Shown: one piece after another, positions 23,010 to 30,077 of the stretch | Position numbering within the stretch: the stretch's first letter is position 1 | Layout of the letters: the number at the start of each line of letters is the position of its first letter | Source: a virus | Reading direction: 5' to 3' (one strand) | DNA: 34,032 bases | Virus record (IMG/VR): IMGVR_UViG_3300032053_000274 | Location: 1 to 34,032 of that record | Notes under the pieces: generated by a model | What the model was told of the DNA's origin: nothing | Database searches by the model: none | The model's input: only the letters and a program-made list of their open reading frames with translations | Position numbers and translations under genes: made by a program

Positions 23010-23276
23010 TTAAAGGGGATTGGAGAAAATCACCACGCGCAACACCGAACGTTTCGGATCGAGCAGTTGATACGCTGTATCATTGTACATGATGTCTTGC
23101 ACCATCATCTGCCCATCGTGTCCATTCGCCGATAAAACTTGAACCGTCCGGCCCCGCGCGAGCTGCCCCGCCTGGCCCACCAGCGCCAGCACCAAGCTTC
23201 CCGCGCGCAGCGCGCCCTCGACCTGATCAATCGGCGTGTCAATCCACTCGCAATCCAAGCTCCGTCGTGGCCCCAT
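23010..23276 (-). CDS. Small late protein between terminase and portal
   Basis: An 88-residue protein (MGPRRSLDCEWIDTPIDQVE...) with a beta-rich C-terminal half (RTVQVLSANGHDGQMMVQDI). The start at 23276 has AAGGAA 4 nt upstream. The stop overlaps a 13-bp palindrome (CCCCTTAAAGGGG, 23006-23018). It is unrecognised; the location suggests a packaging or head accessory role. Confidence 0.6.
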   Translation of the reverse strand: MGPRRSLDCEWIDTPIDQVEGALRAGSLVLALVGQAGQLARGRTVQVLSANGHDGQMMVQDIMYNDTAYQLLDPKRSVLRVVIFSNPL

Positions 23277-23301
23277 CCGTTCCTTTCCCCATCCGTTGTT
23301 C

Positions 23302-23335
23302 TGGTAACGGCAATTCACAGAACGGGCGCTAGCGC
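23302..23335 (-). promoter_or_regulatory. Leader module after the terminase gene
   Basis: The dyad reads TTCTGTGAATTGCCGTTACC on the minus strand (23302-23323). A GCGCTAGCGC palindrome (23326-23335) touches the terminase stop codon on its upstream side. Confidence 0.6.
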
Positions 23336-24555
23336 TAATACACCAGCTTCCCGATCAATACACCCGCCGTCGCTGCCCACCAAGCCAGCGCCAGCGACAT
23401 CACCATGTCGTCGTGCATCCCTTCCGGGGCGCTGTACGTCGTCCGATTCGTCACCGGGTTCATCTTCATTTGGTAGGCTTCCAGTTCTCCCACCAGATCC
23501 GGCAAATTCGGGAAAGCGATCTCGCGCTTCTCCATCGCCACAGCCAGCGCCTCGATCAAAGGTGGTTTGCTCGTCGCTGTCGTCGCAAACCCCACCACAG
23601 GCACGCCCAGACGCTGCAGTTGCTCCAAGATCGGCTCGCCCATCGCATTGCTCTCTGCCAGCACCTGGATCGCCTGCCATCGTTCGCACATCACCTTCAA
23701 TCGCTGTGCCTGGAGCATGTAATCCACCTGGTTGCTGCGCGCCACCTCAACCACGCGCCGCGCCTGCACATCCAACGCCGTGAACACGGTAAAATCGTTG
23801 CTCTTGCCCCAGTCCACGCCGATCACCACATCGCCGTGCGACGCTTTCGGGTCCACAGTCATGGGCACGCTCGCGCACTCACGCACCAGGCGAAACACCT
23901 CACCGCCCGACTCGATGAACTGCGCCAGCCACTCCTGCCTGAACGTGCGCTCGGTCACTCGAGCGCGAGCCAGCTCGAACGCCTTGCGGATCTGCGGCGA
24001 GGGATTGGCATTCGTCGGCGATTGCCACGACATGAAATCCGCCACGCTGGCCAGGCCGCGCTGGTATTCAGCATAAAACCAGTTCTTGCCCTTCGGCGTG
24101 CTGATGAGAATCGCGTCGCCATTATGATCGGCCAACGTCGGCTGAATGACATCCGTCCACGCCTCTTCGGCGATGCGGCTCGCTTCATCGGCAATGACCA
24201 GGTGAAACGCTTCACCGCGCATCGAGTCCGCATTCTCGGCCGAGTAAATGCCGAGCCGACCATGCCATAGCGAAAACGTCAGCTCGCGCTCAGAGCGATT
24301 GACCGATACGGCCTTGTCGCGCATGAGCGAGCCAACAGCATTCTCGGCCCAGCGCCACAGCGGCCGCGAATTTTTATACGTCGGCGCGATCCACGCGACC
24401 TGGGCGCCCTGGCTGGCCGCCGCGAGTGCGACGCATCCACCCAACACAGTTTTACCCCAGCGCCTACCCATCGCCAGGCACTTGATCTTGGCTGGATGGA
24501 TCGCTATCCGACTCTGATCCGCTCGTAAGCGGGGCAACCGCAACTCGATAGTCAA
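23335..24555 (-). CDS. terL: Terminase large subunit
   Basis: A 406-residue packaging motor. Walker A is GRRWGKT (30-36), Walker B is HLVIADEA with D123-E124, and the coupling-type phrase ILISTPKGKN follows. The C-terminal RNase-H-like nuclease has GVDWGKSNDFTVF (first Asp at about 246) and the final acidic pair HDDMVMSLA. The start is uncertain: the frame begins with TTG at 24555 and overlaps the small-subunit gene by 92 nt, but the residues before Walker A (LRADQSRIAIHPAKIKCLAM) look conserved, so an upstream start is needed. It drives DNA into the prohead and cuts it. Confidence 0.92.
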   Translation of the reverse strand: MTIELRLPRLRADQSRIAIHPAKIKCLAMGRRWGKTVLGGCVALAAASQGAQVAWIAPTYKNSRPLWRWAENAVGSLMRDKAVSVNRSERELTFSLWHGRLGIYSAENADSMRGEAFHLVIADEASRIAEEAWTDVIQPTLADHNGDAILISTPKGKNWFYAEYQRGLASVADFMSWQSPTNANPSPQIRKAFELARARVTERTFRQEWLAQFIESGGEVFRLVRECASVPMTVDPKASHGDVVIGVDWGKSNDFTVFTALDVQARRVVEVARSNQVDYMLQAQRLKVMCERWQAIQVLAESNAMGEPILEQLQRLGVPVVGFATTATSKPPLIEALAVAMEKREIAFPNLPDLVGELEAYQMKMNPVTNRTTYSAPEGMHDDMVMSLALAWWAATAGVLIGKLVY

Positions 24556-25072
24556 CTGCCTTCACCGTGATTGTCTGCTCAACCGGGCCATTACCCAGGC
24601 CAACCAAATGCAGCGTGTGCTCATCGCGCGTGATACTGACAATGTCATAGTAGAGCTTGAAATGCCCTGCGCTGGCATCGCCGCCTTCCAATTGTGAAAT
24701 GAGCGCCATGTCCACATCGGGGCCGAATTCATCCATGCGCCGGATGCGCGCCTGGCGGCCCATGTCACGCAGGCTGATAGGCGGATCGCCCCACTTCTGA
24801 TTCTCCCACTTGTCGAGCGTCTCGCGCGAGACGCCCAGCCAATCCGCCAGCGCCGAGAGTGTCCCCAGGTTTCCCGCCTTGCGAGCATCCTTGGGCAGCG
24901 ACCACCAGGCCGGGATGAACGCCTTATCCCGTGGCACGCCACAGGCGATGAAATACCGCAGCCTGTCCCGCCATTCCACGGGCGCTGATTTGAGCCACTC
25001 GTCGAGTTCGGTGAGAGTTTTGCGTTCGAGCAGCTTGCCGGTTTCATCAAAGAGTTTCCCTTGCCGTGTCAT
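24464..25072 (-). CDS. terS: Terminase small subunit (putative)
   Basis: A 202-residue protein immediately upstream of TerL and overlapping it by 92 nt. A helix-turn-helix (LSALADWLGVSRETLDKWEN) lies at about residues 72-91, followed by a helical segment and a beta-rich part (KLYYDIVSITRDEHTLHLVG). An acidic, Ser-rich tail (SGSESDSDPSSQ) is in the overlap. Order, overlap and HTH support a small terminase that recognises packaging sites. The leader contains a nested inverted repeat (25088-25131) that could be a binding site. Confidence 0.72.
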   Translation of the reverse strand: MTRQGKLFDETGKLLERKTLTELDEWLKSAPVEWRDRLRYFIACGVPRDKAFIPAWWSLPKDARKAGNLGTLSALADWLGVSRETLDKWENQKWGDPPISLRDMGRQARIRRMDEFGPDVDMALISQLEGGDASAGHFKLYYDIVSITRDEHTLHLVGLGNGPVEQTITVKAVDYRVAVAPLTSGSESDSDPSSQDQVPGDG

Positions 25073-25087
25073 CTCACATCATTCAGG

Positions 25088-25131
25088 GGAGCGGTCTACG
25101 CCTAAAGGCGCTTTGTCACTCTGACCGCTCC
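25088..25131. other. Nested inverted repeat before the small terminase
   Basis: Outer arms GGAGCGGTC (25088-25096) and GACCGCTCC (25123-25131) enclose CGCCTAAAGGCG (25099-25110). It could be a leader structure or a packaging (pac/cos-type) recognition site next to its own small terminase gene; the sequence alone does not decide. Confidence 0.5.
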
Positions 25132-25152
25132 ATTCATAAGATTTTCCACACT

Positions 25153-25177
25153 ATTGTGGTAATCGCCCTTCACGGAA
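25153..25177 (-). promoter_or_regulatory. Dyad element before the small terminase
   Basis: The minus strand reads TTCCGTGAAGGGCGATTACC followed by ACAAT. It lies right after the stop of the 25183-25461 gene, upstream of the nested inverted repeat. Confidence 0.55.
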
Positions 25178-25182
25178 TAGTT

Positions 25183-25461
25183 TCAATCTCCCACTCGCGA
25201 TTCGTTGGCCTCGCACCCCGTCTGGATCCACTCTACGAACCCATTCGCGATCACCTTCACCGCGACCGTGTTCGAGAGATCGTCCCAAATCCGCAGCAAT
25301 TCAGCCACCGCGCCCAGCAGCTCCTCGTCCCCAATCGCCTGCGCAAATTCCGACATGAGGCAATACACGCGGTATAAATTCGTTAGATCACCCCGCACAC
25401 GCCCAATGAACTTGTTGCGCATTTCTTCCGCTTCGAGCAACGCCTGATTGCTATCAGCCAT
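25183..25461 (-). CDS. Small helical late protein
   Basis: A 92-residue helical protein (MADSNQALLEAEEMRNKFIG...; LMSEFAQAIGDEELLGAVAE). It has no transmembrane segment. It follows two membrane proteins in the lysis-like block and precedes the terminase genes. No family is recognised; a soluble partner of the lysis proteins or a packaging accessory are both possible. Confidence 0.6.
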   Translation of the reverse strand: MADSNQALLEAEEMRNKFIGRVRGDLTNLYRVYCLMSEFAQAIGDEELLGAVAELLRIWDDLSNTVAVKVIANGFVEWIQTGCEANESRVGD

Positions 25462-25467
25462 GTCATG

Positions 25468-25821
25468 TCACCCCTTGGAGATGTAGGGACAATCGGGCAG
25501 GGGACAATGCCCGCCGCGCTCGATTGCCTGCATGAGATGGAAAAGCTGCAGCGTATTCCCATCCATTGAACGGGTAAAATTCTCATTCATCGAGTTCATG
25601 GCGTTGGCCGCCGAGCCAATGAATCTGAGTGTCTCGGCCTGCTGGGCGATGAAACGCTCATAAACGTTGACCTCAGCCTGACGAATCAACTTGCGCTCTT
25701 CGAACCATGAACTGAGCCATTGCGGCCCCAGCTTGTTGGCGACGATGTAGATCAGCATGAGCGCCATCGCAAACCACGGTCCATATTGCCCGGCCAGGGA
25801 GATGAGCGTCGGCTCTGTCAT
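25468..25821 (-). CDS. Membrane protein with coiled-coil tail (lysis candidate)
   Basis: A 117-residue protein with one N-terminal transmembrane segment (YGPWFAMALMLIYIVANKLG, about 13-32), a charged helical middle (FEERKLIRQAEVNVYERFIA) and a C-terminal Cys motif (CPLPDCPYISKG). The single N-terminal anchor with a helical tail resembles small holins or spanin-like lysis accessories. Its ATG overlaps the stop of the preceding holin-like gene (ATGA), so the two are coupled. The role is inferred from topology and place. Confidence 0.6.
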   Translation of the reverse strand: MTEPTLISLAGQYGPWFAMALMLIYIVANKLGPQWLSSWFEERKLIRQAEVNVYERFIAQQAETLRFIGSAANAMNSMNENFTRSMDGNTLQLFHLMQAIERGGHCPLPDCPYISKG

Positions 25822-26177
25822 GCGCGCTTCACCACCAGGCGCTGGATCGAGTCAGGCAGCGGAAGCCCCAGCTTGGTCCACGAATCAAGCAGATCGCCGG
25901 TCAGCGTGGCCTCGATGGCAGCCCAGGTGATCGGCGCCAGAAAGCCCAGCCCGGCCGCCTCACCGGCCAGCTTGATCGCATAGTAGATCCCGACGTAGGG
26001 CGCCAATTTGCGAATCAAAAACTCGCCGACGCGGCCCAACTCGAACGTATTCGACTTGAGCGCGGCAGCGAGCGCGATCACCACATTGATGAGGGTGTGG
26101 CAAACGATGATTTTGACCCCATCGTATGCCCAGGCATTCAGCAGAATCGAGCGGAGAGTTTCGAGCCAACCAGCCAT
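25818..26177 (-). CDS. Holin-like membrane protein, first late gene
   Basis: A 119-residue protein with about three hydrophobic segments: SILLNAWAYDGVKIIVCHTL/INVVIALAAAL (about 8-38), KLAPYVGIYYAIKLAGEAAG (about 54-73) and FLAPITWAAIEATLTGDLL (about 77-95). The pattern FELGRVGEFL...LAPYVGIYY recalls a holin family of Gram-positive phages. It is the first gene after the late promoter and its terminator. The start at 26177 follows AGGAG by 7 nt. It would form the membrane hole that ends infection. Confidence 0.65.
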   Translation of the reverse strand: MAGWLETLRSILLNAWAYDGVKIIVCHTLINVVIALAAALKSNTFELGRVGEFLIRKLAPYVGIYYAIKLAGEAAGLGFLAPITWAAIEATLTGDLLDSWTKLGLPLPDSIQRLVVKRA

Positions 26178-26193
26178 GTGCATGCTCCTGACG

Positions 26194-26231
26194 AAAAATG
26201 GCGCATCCGTCCCCGGAGGACAGATGCGCCA
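26194..26231 (-). terminator. Intrinsic terminator in the late leader
   Basis: On the minus-strand RNA, TGGCGCATC (26231-26223) pairs with GATGCGCCA (26207-26199), with a further GTCC/GGAC inner stem, and is followed at once by UUUUU. It lies about 20 nt after the expected start point of the late promoter and just before the Shine-Dalgarno of the first late gene, so transcripts should stop here unless antiterminated. Confidence 0.85.
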
Positions 26232-26257
26232 AGGCACAGCACATGGCAAGTGATTAG

Positions 26258-26286
26258 AGGATAGCACTCTTTTTCTGGTCTGTCAA
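26258..26286 (-). promoter_or_regulatory. Late promoter
   Basis: On the minus strand: TTGACA (26286-26281), a 17-nt spacer, TATCCT (26263-26258). The -35 box is perfect. It faces the late operon, with no gene between it and the terminator at 26194-26231. Confidence 0.78.
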
Positions 26287-26291
26287 GCTAT

Positions 26292-26316
26292 TTTGATAAT
26301 GTGCATTCATGAAACA
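26292..26316. promoter_or_regulatory. Degenerate dyad element upstream of the late promoter
   Basis: TGATAATGTGCATTCATGAA resembles the GATAAC-N4-ATTAC variant, in particular the copy at 17007-17024. It lies just upstream of the -35 box of the late promoter, where an activator or repressor could act. Confidence 0.4.
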
Positions 26317-26626
26317 GGAGACCACGTCCTAACTTCTTCAAATGGATATCCCTTCTTTCTCTTCACTTATTTCTTTATTCTTTTATTGTACCCCTACACG
26401 TGTGCGTTTGCACCAGTAGACTGGTGCGTTTACACCAGTAGCCCCGTGCACCGGTGCGCATGTCCACAGACATGCCGGTGCTTTCGCGCGCGTGTGCACC
26501 GGTGCGCCCGGCACAAAGAGAGCCGGTCAGCGAAGATCGCTTGACCGGCCTAAAAGTTACTGGTGTGTTTGTTGTGCGAATGCACCAGTAAAAACGTATT
26601 AATACGTTCTTACTGGTGCGTTTACA
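26294..26626. other. Non-coding control region, candidate replication origin
   Basis: There is no convincing gene in these 333 bases. Contents: an AT-rich pyrimidine tract (about 26345-26390); CACCAGTA or TACTGGTG at 26411, 26433, 26558, 26583 and 26611, with degenerate copies at 26420 and 26625; two GCACCGGTGC palindromes (26448-26457, 26496-26505); CATGTCCACAGACATG (about 26459-26474); a hairpin with GCCGGTCA/TGACCGGC arms (26522-26549); and the perfect palindrome AACGTATTAATACGTT. Iteron-like repeats beside an AT-rich tract, next to a gene for a DnaA-domain protein, suggest an origin. Confidence 0.6.
26522..26549 (-). terminator. Possible early-operon terminator hairpin
   Basis: GCCGGTCAGCGA (26522-26533) pairs with TCGCTTGACCGGC (26537-26549) apart from one bulged base. 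On the minus strand it is followed by TCTCTTTG, only a weak U-tract. It lies about 80 nt after the last early gene (stop 26627). Confidence 0.4.
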
Positions 26627-26830
26627 TCAGTAAACGAAACCCTCAAATAGCATCGAGGTGCGTCCGCATTTCGAGCATGTCGCATTTGGCTCAGGTGAGA
26701 GTCCACTTTCACTGACCATAATTGAATCGTCCGCTTTGACAAAGCGGCCACACCGGTCGCAGACGGGAACGAATGTTGCGCCCTCATCATAAACTACCCG
26801 TCTGACTCTGACACTCTCGTATTCATTCAT
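26627..26830 (-). CDS. Four-cysteine zinc-ribbon protein
   Basis: A 67-residue protein with two CxxC knuckles (CDRCGRFVKADDS at about 24-36 and CSKCGRTSMLF at about 52-62), a complete zinc ribbon. The ATG overlaps the stop of the DnaA-domain gene (TAATG). As the last gene before the late promoter it stands where lambda has Q, so an antiterminator or RNA-polymerase-binding role is worth testing. It has no other recognisable feature. Confidence 0.68.
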   Translation of the reverse strand: MNEYESVRVRRVVYDEGATFVPVCDRCGRFVKADDSIMVSESGLSPEPNATCSKCGRTSMLFEGFVY

Positions 26831-27654
26831 TACTGAGCCTCGAACCAATCCCGCGCATCGAATCCATGCGCATCAAGCCAGCGATCATGCCGCACCTGGA
26901 GCACGTCGGCAAGCTGCTTGACCTGCGCCGGGCACAGCAGCGGCAGCCGCGTCCGCACGCTCACCACATAGATCACGTGCGGCTCGACGCCCTGGCGCGA
27001 GACCTTACCGATCTCGTGCATGACAAGCCTATCAAATCCGCCGCCGTGATGATGCAACTGACCATCCCCATTCGAACGATTGACGCCCGTAACGGCCTGC
27101 TTGCCGCAGTTGATCTGCCCGGCCAGGGTCGGCGCCGTCCAGCGTTGATCCGGCGTCCACTCACCCTTCTCTTTGCGATGGTCCCCCTCGCGGATGATCT
27201 CCCAGATCGCCCAGCCCACGCGCCCCAGCAGCGGACGCCAGAATGACGACTCGTAAGCCGAGATGGGAAACCAGCCGGCCTCGTGCGTGTTGAACTCGAC
27301 CGGCACAAACGGACGCGGCGCAGCTGGCTCGGCAGGCTCTGCCCCCGTTGTTGTAATGGAACTTCTCAGAACGGACGGCGCCAGGTCGTTCGCGTGCTCC
27401 TGGACAACGAACCTCACCGCCACCGGCCGCCCCACAATCCCATCCAGCGTCCGCAGCACCATCGTCTGCAGCCGGTTCTCCAGCCACTCCTTCGCATGGT
27501 CGTTATGCACCCCAACCGTGAACACGCCATCTTCATACGCCAACAGATTCGACCGAGCCAGCCACGTGTTGAACGTCGCGCCGGTCAGTTGCAATTGCAA
27601 CTCGCCCAGCGCCGCCTGCCAGATCTGATCGGGATTGTCTAGTCTGTCAATCAT
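26830..27654 (-). CDS. DnaA domain-I protein, putative replication initiator
   Basis: A 274-residue protein. Residues about 8-85 match the N-terminal domain I of bacterial DnaA: IWQAALGELQLQLTGATFNT, LLAYEDGVFTVGVHNDHAKE, WLENRLQTMVLRTLDGIVG. The AAA+ ATPase and the DnaA DNA-binding domain are absent. Instead, after a Pro/Ala linker, there is a unique C-terminal half (RVGWAIWEIIREGDHR, APTLAGQINCGKQAVTGVNR) that looks like a winged-helix region. DnaA domain I contacts DnaB helicase and regulators, so this protein may recruit host helicase to a phage origin at 26294-26626. ATG start with a weak Shine-Dalgarno. Confidence 0.78.
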   Translation of the reverse strand: MIDRLDNPDQIWQAALGELQLQLTGATFNTWLARSNLLAYEDGVFTVGVHNDHAKEWLENRLQTMVLRTLDGIVGRPVAVRFVVQEHANDLAPSVLRSSITTTGAEPAEPAAPRPFVPVEFNTHEAGWFPISAYESSFWRPLLGRVGWAIWEIIREGDHRKEKGEWTPDQRWTAPTLAGQINCGKQAVTGVNRSNGDGQLHHHGGGFDRLVMHEIGKVSRQGVEPHVIYVVSVRTRLPLLCPAQVKQLADVLQVRHDRWLDAHGFDARDWFEAQ

Positions 27655-27776
27655 AATTTTAATGAAGAGTGAATGCTACAACATGATGCCGGCGGTGCAA
27701 TTTTCGCTTGGAACAGCCTGTCTACGCGAAACAACATAACATGGCAACTGGCAGGTTTACCCCCCTGCCCTGGACT

Positions 27777-28985
27777 CTATCCCTGTCTGTCTGTCGTCTG
27801 TCTGTCAACCCCTTCCTCAGAACTGACACCAGACACACCATCGTCCAGTGGGGGGGTAGGGTCGTTCAATTGAACGACCTCCACCGGAGGATGCCTCCCG
27901 TTTCCGCTCGGCGCGCTTACCGTCGGTTCAGCCCCCTGCTCAGCCGTAATGTCATCCATCAACAGGCCCGTCGCATCCCGCACCGTATCCACCATGAACT
28001 CGGTGCGCGCCTTGTCCATCGGGACATTCACTACCCCGATCTCAGCCAGGTAGTGAACGACCGAGCGCCAGCGTTCCTCGCTCAACCCGTTCGGCCGGGT
28101 CCGCTTGTCCCGCTTCCACTGGCGATACGCCGCGCCTGCCTTGCCTCGAATCCCGACCTGGATGAAATTCATCAAGTCCTGCACGGCCAGATACTCACCC
28201 GTGGGGGACAGAACATATCGCGCCCCATTCTCGCGCTCCACCACGCGCGGCTTGTCCTGTGCCGGCCACGTCAATCCTGTCCGCTCAGATGTCCAAGTCT
28301 TTGGCGCCGCGTCCGCGTGCTTGGCGCCGCCATTGATCGTGATCGGTCGCACCACCTCGCCCACGTAATCCGGCGCTTGGCTCTCCTCGGCGAGAAGCGG
28401 CGCCAGCGTATCATTCGATGTCCACGGCCATATCGGCTTGTAATACTCCGTCAGCGCATTCCGGCTGATCCCAATATCGCTGATCTCCGCCGCCATGCGC
28501 CAGGTGAGAAACGTACGCGGGATAATGAACGGAATGGCGAAATACCCCGTCAGCACCAGCGCCAGCACCATCAGCGCCGTGCGCTCGCTCATCGCATCCA
28601 GGATGAGCGTCCACGTAAAAAACAGCACCACCGACGCTGCCAGCCACAATATGATCGGAATGCCCACCTCGACCCTGGTTTCACTCTGTTGCATTGCCAC
28701 ATGCTCGCGCCACTTGATCCAGGCCAGGCAGCCCACCCCCAGCGCCAGCTCGCCGCACGCCGCCAGAACGATGACGCCGAATGCCAGATACGCCACCAGC
28801 ACCACCAGCGCCGCCGCCAACTCGATCACGAACAGCGACTTGGTGAAAATCCAAGCCTGCTTTTCAACCAGGGCTGATTCGCTCTCCGATGTAATTTGCC
28901 GCTCGATGTACTCGCCTGGGCGACGTCCGAATCCGCCCAGATCACCGCCGGGCTCGTTTCCGTTTGCCCGCACTTTCGCCTTCAT
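27777..28985 (-). CDS. Four-helix membrane protein with cytoplasmic domain
   Basis: A 402-residue protein. Four hydrophobic segments fall in two pairs: about 45-88 (FVIELAAALVVLVAYLAFGV, VLAACGELALGVGCLAWI) and 106-155 (VGIPIILWLAASVVLFFTWT, TALMVLALVLTGYFAIPFII). A soluble C-terminal domain of about 240 residues follows, with a helical segment (AAYRQWKRDKRTRPNGLSEE then WRSVVHYLAEIGVVN) that could be a DNA-binding fold. The C-terminus encodes a perfect 18-bp palindrome (27861-27878) and CTGT repeats. The start overlaps the preceding stop (ATGA). I do not recognise it. Confidence 0.68.
   Translation of the reverse strand: MKAKVRANGNEPGGDLGGFGRRPGEYIERQITSESESALVEKQAWIFTKSLFVIELAAALVVLVAYLAFGVIVLAACGELALGVGCLAWIKWREHVAMQQSETRVEVGIPIILWLAASVVLFFTWTLILDAMSERTALMVLALVLTGYFAIPFIIPRTFLTWRMAAEISDIGISRNALTEYYKPIWPWTSNDTLAPLLAEESQAPDYVGEVVRPITINGGAKHADAAPKTWTSERTGLTWPAQDKPRVVERENGARYVLSPTGEYLAVQDLMNFIQVGIRGKAGAAYRQWKRDKRTRPNGLSEERWRSVVHYLAEIGVVNVPMDKARTEFMVDTVRDATGLLMDDITAEQGAEPTVSAPSGNGRHPPVEVVQLNDPTPPLDDGVSGVSSEEGVDRQTTDRQG
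27861..27878. repeat. 18-bp perfect palindrome in coding sequence
   Basis: GTCGTTCAATTGAACGAC, preceded by GGGTAGG. Its core (CGTTCAATTGAACG) is the same as in the ParB-like gene at 33745-33762. It encodes EVVQLND in the membrane-protein tail. Confidence 0.75.
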
Positions 28986-29512
28986 CGCATCCCCCCGTCC
29001 CTGAAATAGTACCGATCACGTTGGCGTCTCGATTGCCAAATCTCGGCGAACACCCATATCCCACCCGCAACGTAAATCATCACCATAATAACAACCGCCA
29101 TGTCAATCACAAACGAACCGGTTGACAGTCCATGACGATATGATTCTGCCTGAGCATATTCCACCGTCGCCGTCACACGCGTGTCGTTGGCCGTCCGCGT
29201 CCCCAGCGCCTCGTTGCCAATGACCTGCCGTGTCACCCACAAGGGCAAGGCGGTCGAGGTTGCCATCGCCCGCAGGCTCACCTCTGTCGAAGTCGCCATC
29301 ACTTGCACTCCAACCTCGGCGGACGTTGCGGCCGCCTGTACATTGGCAGCCAGGACCATCGCCGTGCCCTTTGCCAAATCCTCCGGGCGAGCCACCATGA
29401 CACCATCATTGGTCATGGTGGCCGACACGCCCATCTGCGCCAGAACAGCAATAAGCGCGCACGCCATGAGCATCAGCAAAATCAATAGACCAGCCACGCC
29501 CTGTCCACGCAT
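28982..29512 (-). CDS. Membrane protein with two terminal anchors
   Basis: A 176-residue protein with a hydrophobic N-terminus (GLLILLMLMACALIAVLAQM, about 8-27) and a second segment near the C-terminus (FVIDMAVVIMVMIYVAGGIW, about 134-153). The Ala/Thr/Val-rich region between them (TSAEVGVQVMATSTEVSLRA) is probably helical and outside or periplasmic-side. The C-terminal tail is strongly charged (FAEIWQSRRQRDRYYFRDGG). It is coupled to the downstream four-helix membrane gene. The function is unknown. Confidence 0.62.
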   Translation of the reverse strand: MRGQGVAGLLILLMLMACALIAVLAQMGVSATMTNDGVMVARPEDLAKGTAMVLAANVQAAATSAEVGVQVMATSTEVSLRAMATSTALPLWVTRQVIGNEALGTRTANDTRVTATVEYAQAESYRHGLSTGSFVIDMAVVIMVMIYVAGGIWVFAEIWQSRRQRDRYYFRDGGMR

Positions 29513-29518
29513 ACGTCA

Positions 29519-29725
29519 TCACCACAACTTGGGAAACAACTTGATCCACGGCGCCGCTTGGCTGACTTTAAGCGCCCCCATCATGCCGTACACGTATGCC
29601 CCGCCTGAGACCGCCGCGATCACCGCCACCAATAGCGCCCACCGGCCGATCGGCGCGCGCACTAGCCTGCCAACAACAACGCCCACCGAAAACGCGATCA
29701 CCGCCGCCATTATTATCTCAACCAT
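29519..29725 (-). CDS. Small two-helix membrane protein
   Basis: A 68-residue protein with two hydrophobic segments (IIMAAVIAFSVGVVVGRLV and WALLVAVIAAVSGGAYVYGM) joined by a short Arg/Pro loop, a hairpin topology. A strong GGAGG lies 7 nt before the ATG, with a dyad element further upstream. It is the second of four consecutive membrane-protein genes. Confidence 0.65.
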   Translation of the reverse strand: MVEIIMAAVIAFSVGVVVGRLVRAPIGRWALLVAVIAAVSGGAYVYGMMGALKVSQAAPWIKLFPKLW

Positions 29726-29742
29726 TCCACCACCTCCCCTGC

Positions 29743-29767
29743 TTCAGATAACTCTGATTACCACTAC
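29743..29767 (-). promoter_or_regulatory. Dyad element between membrane-protein genes
   Basis: Plus-strand CAGATAACTCTGATTACCAC. It lies just after the stop at 29771 and just before the Shine-Dalgarno of the 29519-29725 gene. No palindrome is attached. Confidence 0.55.
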
Positions 29768-29770
29768 ACG

Positions 29771-29947
29771 TCACTTGAGCAATTCAGCGCCGTTACCACC
29801 GCCTACGTAGGAACACACAACACAGGCGAACATCAAAATCAATACCACCAACAAATTCTTGGCGGTCACGCGATTGAGCAACATATCCGCGTTGCTCAAC
29901 GCGCCTCCTCCTAAAATGATAAGAGCGATAATGACAATGGCAGGCAT
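29771..29947 (-). CDS. Small membrane protein
   Basis: A 58-residue protein with two hydrophobic segments (PAIVIIALIILGGGAL and NLLVVLILMFACVVCSYVGG) around a short polar loop (NADMLLNRVTAKN). The start at 29947 follows GGTGAGGG; an ATG three codons upstream would overlap that Shine-Dalgarno. It is the first of the membrane-protein cluster. The 130-nt gap upstream (to 30077) shows no clear gene or promoter. Confidence 0.6.
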   Translation of the reverse strand: MPAIVIIALIILGGGALSNADMLLNRVTAKNLLVVLILMFACVVCSYVGGGNGAELLK

Positions 29948-30077
29948 GACCCTCACCTCAATTGAAATTTTAGAACCCAGCCCGCGCCATCATGATTCCG
30001 GCATTCGCTGCGCGAAGCGTCAGCGCTTTAGCCGGGCTGATTGCGCACGGTCATCCGTGTTGCAAGCTCGATCAACT

